Shown here in pieces: positions 7,449 through 11,173 of a DNA stretch of 11,173 bases (positions are counted from its first letter, which is position 1; each line of letters begins with the position of its first letter). This stretch comes from Frankiaceae bacterium (GTDB lineage: Bacteria; Actinomycetota; Actinomycetes; JAVEEB01). Made by a program: the position numbers and the translations under genes. Below the pieces are notes generated by a model that was not told the origin of the DNA, did no database searches, and was given only the letters and a program-made list of their open reading frames with translations. The stretch is taken from positions 1 through 11,173 of the forward strand of contig JAVEEB010000004.1 of the NCBI GenBank assembly GCA_030840665.1. Reading direction: 5' to 3'.

Positions 7449-8477
7449 CTAGACCAGTCCCGCACGGGCGGCGCGCAATCCCAGCTGAAAACGGCTCTCC
7501 GCCGCCAGTTCGCGCATCAACATCGCAATCAGCCGTCGCACCGTGCGGTCGCTGACGGCCAGTTTGCGAGCAATGGCGTCGTCCTTCGCGCCGGCGGCCA
7601 GCAACCTAAGCACCGCCATCGCCAACGGCTCGAGATCCGGGGCTCCCGTCAGCACCACGGGGCGCGCCTCCCGGGCAATGAAGTGCCGCGCGAAGTTCGC
7701 GAATTGCCGCGACCTGACGACCGTGATCCCCGTGCCGGTCGTGACACTCGTGGGGATCAGCGTCAGGTCGTCGTCGAGCACCGACAGCCGCAGGGCGACA
7801 CGCCCCTCGGACAGCGTCGACCCAGGCAGCGCCTGGATGACGGCACCTTCGTACGCGCGTTCACGGAACTGGGTCAGCCGCGACCAGTCGCACGTCGACG
7901 CCATGGTGGCACCGTTGCGCGCGATGTTCGTGAGCTGCACGTCTGCGGCGGTCCACGACGCGGCCATCCGCACCAATGGCGCTGGCACAGGCGGCACCGC
8001 GTTGACCGCGTGACGCACGCGAAGGATCGCTTCCGCGAACCACTCGTCCTCGTCCGACGGCCGGATGACGCTCACGTCGGCGGCCATGGCGGACGCCGTC
8101 GCGAGGAAATGCGCGTGCTGCGCCGCCGCCTCCCACTGCCGGGCCTCGAACAGGGCCCGCGCCTCGCGCTCGCGCCATTGCCACCCCGCCTCGATCGCGT
8201 CCCCGATCGCCGCGACCGTCGGGTTGCCGCCGGTGTCCGACAGCACCCCGAGGTCGCACAGCCGCTCCAGCTCATCGCGTGTGGGCGTCGGAGTTCGGAA
8301 CGGGCCTCGATCAGCCAACGGTCCTGGCTCTGGCCGGGCCGCCGCCGCCGGCGTGCGCGTCGAAGCCGCGGGCTGGCCGTAGAGCCGGTGAACCGTCTCG
8401 GCGAGTGCGTCGTCGAACGCGAAGAGCCCGACGAGGGTCGCCAGGTCCTGCCCGATCGGGCGGTCTGCTATGTGCAC
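7449..8477 (-). CDS. LuxR-type helix-turn-helix transcriptional regulator
   Basis: From the chosen GTG this is a 342-residue protein. The last 60 residues are a LuxR-type DNA-binding domain: LEPLAMAVLRLLAAGAKDDA, then IARKLAVSDRTVRRLIAMLM, then a SRFQLGLRAARAG tail. The N-terminal part has a weak winged-helix look (FDDALAETVHRLYG, then TRDELERLCDLGVL at about 66-79) as in TrmB-like HTH proteins of actinobacteria; the middle is an alpha/beta sensor-like region of unknown ligand. No phospho-receiver domain is seen. The frame stays open up to a GTG at 8642, giving 397 residues, but that start overlaps moeZ by 40 bp and makes the extra 55 residues cross two hairpins, so GTG 8477 is preferred. Neither start has a strong ribosome binding site. 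It lies 99 bp upstream of adnA on the same strand. Its target genes are unknown; control of adnAB is only a guess. Confidence 0.8.
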   Translation of the reverse strand: MHIADRPIGQDLATLVGLFAFDDALAETVHRLYGQPAASTRTPAAAARPEPGPLADRGPFRTPTPTRDELERLCDLGVLSDTGGNPTVAAIGDAIEAGWQWREREARALFEARQWEAAAQHAHFLATASAMAADVSVIRPSDEDEWFAEAILRVRHAVNAVPPVPAPLVRMAASWTAADVQLTNIARNGATMASTCDWSRLTQFRERAYEGAVIQALPGSTLSEGRVALRLSVLDDDLTLIPTSVTTGTGITVVRSRQFANFARHFIAREARPVVLTGAPDLEPLAMAVLRLLAAGAKDDAIARKLAVSDRTVRRLIAMLMRELAAESRFQLGLRAARAGLV

Positions 8478-8498
8478 GTTCGGCAGGATCTCAGAAGT

Positions 8499-8520
8499 CG
8501 GCCGGCGGCGAAACCGGCCG
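8499..8520. repeat. 7-bp inverted repeat before the HTH regulator gene
   Basis: CGGCCGG (8499-8505) and CCGGCCG (8514-8520) are perfect inverted arms around an 8-base spacer. The site lies 21 bp before the preferred GTG (8477) of the regulator. It could be a second, weaker hairpin of the moeZ terminator region or an operator for autoregulation. High GC content makes such arms fairly likely by chance. Confidence 0.45.
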
Positions 8521-8545
8521 TCCCGGTCGAGCCACTCAACGCGAA

Positions 8546-8576
8546 GGATCCCGTCAGCCCCTGGCCGACGGGATCC
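8546..8576 (-). terminator. Strong hairpin after moeZ, probable terminator without a long T-run
   Basis: Read on the minus strand, GGATCCCGTC pairs perfectly with GACGGGATCC, and the stem continues inward through one G-T and three G-C pairs to a 3-base loop, giving a stem of about 14 bp. It begins 26 bases after the moeZ TAG (8603-8605), the normal place for a terminator. Only TTCGCGTT follows, so there is no clear T-run; hairpin-only terminators are commonly reported in actinobacteria. The hairpin separates moeZ from the regulator gene and argues against translation starting upstream at 8642. Confidence 0.65.
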
Positions 8577-8602
8577 ATCACGATTTCGATACGACAGTGC
8601 GC

Positions 8603-9784
8603 CTAGTACGCGGGCAGTTCCGGGTCGATCTGGTTGATCCACGCGAGCACGCCGCCCTGGACGTGCTTCGCGTTGCCGAAGCCCGCGGCGTGCAGCGACG
8701 CGAGCGCCTCGGCCGACCGGATCCCGCTCTTGCAGTACAGGACGATCGGCTTGTCCTGCGGCAGGTCGGCGAGCGCGCGACCGAAGAGGATCTCGTCCTT
8801 GGGGATCAGCACCGAGTCGGGGATCTTCACGATCTCGTTCTCGGCCGGCTCCCGGACGTCGACGAGGTAGAAGTCCTCACCGTTGTCCTTCATGTCCTTG
8901 AGCTCGCGCGCGGTCAACGTGTGACCGATCACGGCCTCGAGGGCCTCGTCGCTGACCTCGCCGCAGAACGCCTCGTAGTCGATGAGCTCGGTGACCGTCG
9001 GGTTCTTGCCGCAGATCGGGCACTCCGGGTCCTTCTGCACCCGGACGGTGCGGTAGGTCATGTCGAGGGCGTCGTACACCATCAAACGACCGACCAGCGG
9101 GTCGCCGATCCCGGTCAGGACCTTGATCGCCTCGGTGGCCTGGATCGACCCGATCGACGCGCACAGGACACCGAGCACGCCACCCTCGGCGCACGACGGC
9201 ACCATCCCGGGGGGCGGGGGCTCGGGGTAGAGGCAGCGGTAGCACGGGCCGTGCTCGCTCCAGAAAACGCTCGCCTGGCCCTCGAAACGGAAGATCGAGC
9301 CCCACACGTACGGCTTGTTGAGCAGCACGCACGCGTCGTTCACGAGGTAGCGGGTCGGGAAGTTGTCGGTGCCGTCGACGATCAGGTCGTACGGCGCAAG
9401 AACATCAAGAGCATTCGAGGAGTCGAGCCGCACCTCGTGGATGACCACGTTGATGAGCGGGTTGATCTCCTGGATCTTCTCGCGCGCGGACTCCGCCTTC
9501 GGTCGGCCGACATCGCTGGCGCCGTGGATGATCTGGCGCTGCAAGTTGGATTCGTCGACCGTGTCGAACTCGACGATGCCGATCGTGCCGACGCCGGCCG
9601 CCGCCAGGTACATGAGGACGGGCGACCCGAGGCCGCCGGCGCCGATGGCGAGGACCTTCGCGTTCTTCAGGCGCTTCTGCCCGTTCATCGCGAAGTCCGG
9701 GATGATCAAGTGCCGCGAGTAGCGGCGGACCTCTGCGACGGTGATCTCGTCGGCTGGTTCGACCAGCGGCGGCAGGGACGGCAA
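8603..9784 (-). CDS. moeZ: MoeZ: adenylyltransferase/sulfurtransferase (E1-like domain plus rhodanese)
   Basis: This is a 393-residue cytoplasmic enzyme that adenylates the C-terminus of small ubiquitin-like sulfur carriers (MoaD, CysO and similar) and then loads sulfur on them, serving molybdenum-cofactor and cysteine synthesis. The ThiF/MoeB domain shows nucleotide-binding GAGGLG (48-53), NLQRQ with Arg83, DGTDN (137-141) and MVPSC with Cys198. A complete zinc site is present: CYRC (181, 184) and CPIC (255, 258). The rhodanese domain ends the protein with the active-site loop CKSGIR (Cys351). The TTG at 9784 is chosen over an in-frame TTG at 9805 because GGAGGA lies just before it and because the resulting start, MPSLPPLVEPA, matches known MoeZ N-termini and the usual length of about 390 residues. 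It is divergent from csbD and followed by a hairpin terminator. Confidence 0.95.
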   Translation of the reverse strand: MPSLPPLVEPADEITVAEVRRYSRHLIIPDFAMNGQKRLKNAKVLAIGAGGLGSPVLMYLAAAGVGTIGIVEFDTVDESNLQRQIIHGASDVGRPKAESAREKIQEINPLINVVIHEVRLDSSNALDVLAPYDLIVDGTDNFPTRYLVNDACVLLNKPYVWGSIFRFEGQASVFWSEHGPCYRCLYPEPPPPGMVPSCAEGGVLGVLCASIGSIQATEAIKVLTGIGDPLVGRLMVYDALDMTYRTVRVQKDPECPICGKNPTVTELIDYEAFCGEVSDEALEAVIGHTLTARELKDMKDNGEDFYLVDVREPAENEIVKIPDSVLIPKDEILFGRALADLPQDKPIVLYCKSGIRSAEALASLHAAGFGNAKHVQGGVLAWINQIDPELPAY

Positions 9785-9788
9785 GGAA

Positions 9789-9794
9789 TCCTCC
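9789..9794 (-). promoter_or_regulatory. Ribosome binding site that decides the moeZ start
   Basis: GGAGGA ends 4 bases before the TTG at 9784-9782, giving a near-perfect Shine-Dalgarno. The alternative in-frame TTG at 9805 lies upstream of this site and has no comparable element, so the 9784 start is favoured. Confidence 0.75.
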
Positions 9795-10000
9795 AGCGAA
9801 AACAAAGCTCTGCGTACGACGCGCCAAGCGTCTCATCCGTCGCCAACCGCGCCACAGCACGGGGCATTCCAGGGCCGTCCCGGGCCAGTGACACTTGGCT
9901 AACCGGCGGTTTGACCGCTGCCCCCCAATTTGGTGCAACTTTGCCGACGCCGCGAATCCCCGGCCTGCTGAGAGGGCATATCTGTCTCAGTTGCCAACCA
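9795..10000. other. Divergent intergenic region between moeZ and csbD
   Basis: This stretch of about 0.2 kb is the only substantial gene-free one in the window and must hold the promoters of both moeZ (leftward) and csbD (rightward). It is less GC-rich than the genes around it near 9920-9945 (CCAATTTGG and neighbouring T-rich bases). Candidate pieces are TTTGACC (9910-9916) and GGGCAT (9974-9979), the latter resembling the -10 element of stress (SigB-like) promoters. No matching -35 element is present at the right distance from GGGCAT, so I do not call a promoter. Confidence 0.5.
9968..9990. repeat. Inverted repeat just upstream of the csbD ribosome binding site
   Basis: CTGAGA (9968-9973) and TCTCAG (9985-9990) are perfect arms around an 11-base spacer that contains GGGCATAT. 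The arms end 10 bases before the AGGAGG at 10001. The site could be an operator, or a 5'-UTR hairpin affecting csbD translation if transcription begins upstream of it. Only the symmetry is seen; the role is inferred. Confidence 0.4.
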
Positions 10001-10012
10001 AGGAGGACAAAC

Positions 10013-10183
10013 ATGAGCGGCATGGACAAGGTCAACAACATCGCGGAAGAGGCCAAGGGCAAGGTCAAGGAAGGCTTCGGCGACGCGACGGACAACCCGC
10101 GTCTCGAGGCGGAGGGCCAAGCTGACCAGGACGCCGCCAACCTCAAGCAGGCCGGCGAGAAGGTCAAGGACGTTTTCCGCTGA
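10013..10183 (+). CDS. CsbD-family small stress protein
   Basis: This 56-residue, highly hydrophilic, Ala/Lys/Glu/Asp-rich protein begins MSGMDKVNNIAEEAKGKVKE and ends AGEKVKDVFR. The KGKVKEGFGDATDNPRLEAE core followed by a second Lys/Gly/Glu helix is the signature of the CsbD-like family, small proteins of one or two amphipathic helices. In Bacillus the founding member belongs to the SigB general stress regulon; the molecular function is unknown, and that regulation is not shown here. The ATG at 10013 is preceded by AGGAGG (10001-10006) with a 6-base spacer, one of the best ribosome binding sites in the window, suggesting high expression. An internal ATG at 10022 is less well placed. The gene is monocistronic, divergent from moeZ, and closed by a strong terminator. 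Confidence 0.92.
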   Translation: MSGMDKVNNIAEEAKGKVKEGFGDATDNPRLEAEGQADQDAANLKQAGEKVKDVFR

Positions 10184-10197
10184 TCGATAGCGGCACG

Positions 10198-10232
10198 GAG
10201 GGCGGTTCCCGAAAGGGAGCCGCCCTCTTTTT
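10198..10232 (+). terminator. Rho-independent terminator of csbD
   Basis: GAGGGCGGTTCCC (10198-10210) and GGGAGCCGCCCTC (10215-10227) form a 13-bp stem with a single G-T pair and a GAAA tetraloop, followed at once by TTTTT (10228-10232). It lies 14 bases after the csbD TGA. The convergent hydrolase gene stops at 10238-10240, so the same stem may also block its transcripts, but in that direction no T-run follows the stem, so the site acts mainly on csbD. Confidence 0.95.
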
Positions 10233-10237
10233 GCGTG

Positions 10238-11134
10238 TCAGGCCCCGAGGGTCCGAAGGCGCGTGCAGTCGGCGGGGCCGACCGCGTGGACGCTAGGCGA
10301 TTGCAGCTCGTCGAGGACCAGGCCGAGGGCGAGTGGGTCCCCGAGCAACCCCGCATGATCGATGACAGCGCCCGAACAGACGGCTTGCAGCCGTACGTTG
10401 ACGGCGCCGGGCAGGAGAGCGGACGTCGGCGGCGTGACGACGTCGTCGTTGTCCGTGTACGCCGAGATCCACGCGATGCCGGCCGTGTCAGCACTCGCGT
10501 TGAGCGCTTTCAGGAAAGCCGATGACGGGCGGACCTCGCCGCACGCCGGGGTGCACAGTTGGGGGGCGGCCGAGAACGCGAGGTCGGCGAGCTGCGTCCC
10601 GTGTTGCGGGGCGCCGAGCGTGAGGATGACCCGCGCCCGGCCGGCGCCCTTGAAGTGGCGGGCCCAGTACCGCGCGAGCACGCCACCGTTGGAGTGGGCC
10701 ACGATGTCGACCGGCCCCCGGCCCGCCTTCTCCTCGGCGCGAACCACCGCCTCGAGTGTCAACGCTTGCCGTTCGAAGGTCTGCGACGCCTGAGCCGGGA
10801 GCGCGACGACCTTGACGTGGCGACCGGCCTTGCGGAGCGCGGCGGCGATCGTCGCGAGTCCCTCGACCGACCCCCCGTACCCCGGGATGAGCACGACGGT
10901 GCCCAACGTCGCCGGGGTGGGCGTCGCGGTCGGGGTTGGGGTCGACGTCGGGGGCGTCGCGGATGCCGGGCCACTCGCCGAGACGGATGGGCCGGCCGAG
11001 ACCGATGGGCCGACCGCGCCCGCGGGGCCCTGTCCGGAGGGCGCGGCGTTGGTCGCCGCCGAATGCGAACACCCCACCAGCAAGGTGAGGGCGAGGATCA
11101 GCGGAACGGGCCGAACGACAGGGCGGCTTCTCAT
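10238..11134 (-). CDS. Secreted lipoprotein alpha/beta hydrolase, lipase-like (lipase class 2/EstA type)
   Basis: This 298-residue protein starts with an Arg-containing n-region, a hydrophobic core (PLILALTLLV) and a lipobox LLVGC with Cys22 as the likely lipidation site, so it should be anchored outside the cytoplasmic membrane. A Ser/Pro/Thr/Ala-rich linker (about 23-77) follows. The hydrolase domain starts at TVVLIPGYGG (79-88, oxyanion region). The nucleophile motif is AHSNGG with Ser148; it has Ala where GHSxG enzymes usually have Gly. A DNDD cluster (228-231) followed by VVTPPTSALLPGA is the probable acid region, and DHAGLLGDP with His260 the probable catalytic His. Cys194/Cys198 and Cys253/Cys290 may form disulfides. 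This order resembles secreted actinobacterial esterases/lipases; the substrate is unknown. The ATG at 11134 is the only start that keeps the whole signal peptide, although no clear ribosome binding site is visible. The gene is convergent to csbD. Confidence 0.88.
   Translation of the reverse strand: MRSRPVVRPVPLILALTLLVGCSHSAATNAAPSGQGPAGAVGPSVSAGPSVSASGPASATPPTSTPTPTATPTPATLGTVVLIPGYGGSVEGLATIAAALRKAGRHVKVVALPAQASQTFERQALTLEAVVRAEEKAGRGPVDIVAHSNGGVLARYWARHFKGAGRARVILTLGAPQHGTQLADLAFSAAPQLCTPACGEVRPSSAFLKALNASADTAGIAWISAYTDNDDVVTPPTSALLPGAVNVRLQAVCSGAVIDHAGLLGDPLALGLVLDELQSPSVHAVGPADCTRLRTLGA
10978..11013. repeat. 18-bp tandem duplication in the lipoprotein linker
   Basis: Two adjacent 18-bp copies (10978-10995 and 10996-11013) differ at two positions. 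They encode part of the repeated GPSVSA pair (about residues 42-53) in the linker between the lipidated cysteine and the hydrolase domain. The change only lengthens the tether. Confidence 0.75.
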
Positions 11135-11173
11135 GCAACGACCGCGCCGGCCCGGCCCAGCAACTCACGAACG

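Noticed and set aside
8468..8578. A 36-codon minus-strand frame starting ATG at 8578 between moeZ and the regulator gene, a possible leader peptide.
   Set aside because: Its start lies at the base of the terminator hairpin, it has no ribosome binding site, and its composition is Gly/Ser/Ala low complexity.
6216..8606. A 796-codon open frame on the plus strand, antisense to adnA and the regulator gene.
   Set aside because: It is Arg/Gly/Pro-rich with no recognisable motif and lies opposite well-supported genes. Long antisense frames are expected in very GC-rich coding DNA.
9910..9940. TTTGACC followed by GTGCAACT as a possible promoter for csbD.
   Set aside because: The spacing would be acceptable, but there is no TANNNT-like -10 element.
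8279..10183. A 634-codon plus-strand frame that runs in phase into csbD, suggesting a large CsbD fusion.
   Set aside because: The upstream part is antisense to moeZ and the regulator gene and crosses an intergenic region. The AGGAGG at 10001 and the ATG at 10013 clearly start the normal 56-residue CsbD.
1..11173. A novel defence or mobile system suggested by the helicase-nuclease pair.
   Set aside because: The pair matches the housekeeping AdnAB break-resection machine, and no toxin, integrase, transposase, CRISPR repeat or phage gene accompanies it.

Overview
The window looks like a chromosomal segment from a high-GC actinobacterium (Actinomycetota). It is GC-rich, uses GTG and TTG starts, and carries an AdnA/AdnB-type helicase-nuclease pair and an actinobacterial-style MoeZ (an E1-like domain fused to rhodanese). 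I cannot place it below phylum. I see no transposase, integrase, phage gene, CRISPR array, tRNA or rRNA. This is mostly core-genome neighbourhood rather than an accessory island.

Layout. (1) Positions 1-593 (+) are the C-terminal part of a CapA-family metallophosphatase-like protein, cut by the window edge. (2) Convergent to it, positions 649-7349 (-) hold a two-gene operon: adnA (4200-7349) followed by adnB (649-4203), with GTGA stop/start overlap. Both encode an N-terminal UvrD-like motor and a C-terminal RecB-like nuclease. Only AdnA has the four cysteines of an Fe-S staple. The 3' end of adnB carries a 15-bp x 8 tandem repeat encoding EPDPL/DPDPL, followed by a tail ending QLALDW. (3) Positions 7449-8477 (-) encode a regulator with a C-terminal LuxR-type helix-turn-helix. 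(4) Positions 8603-9784 (-) encode MoeZ. A strong hairpin after its stop suggests it is transcribed separately from the regulator. (5) A divergent intergenic region of about 0.2 kb leads to a small CsbD-family stress protein (10013-10183, +), which ends in a textbook terminator. (6) Convergent to csbD, positions 10238-11134 (-) encode a secreted lipoprotein alpha/beta hydrolase (lipase-like).

How the parts relate. AdnA and AdnB form one heterodimeric machine that resects DNA double-strand breaks. MoeZ activates small sulfur-carrier proteins. As I remember it, the M. tuberculosis genome also has moeZ (moeB1) a few genes upstream of adnA-adnB in the same orientation, so the order is probably ancestral; here a regulator gene sits between them. 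Whether that regulator controls adnAB is unknown. The CapA-like protein, CsbD and the hydrolase look like unrelated neighbours.

The most unusual feature is the modified AdnB C-terminus: an expandable acidic proline-rich repeat ahead of a possible sliding-clamp-binding tail.
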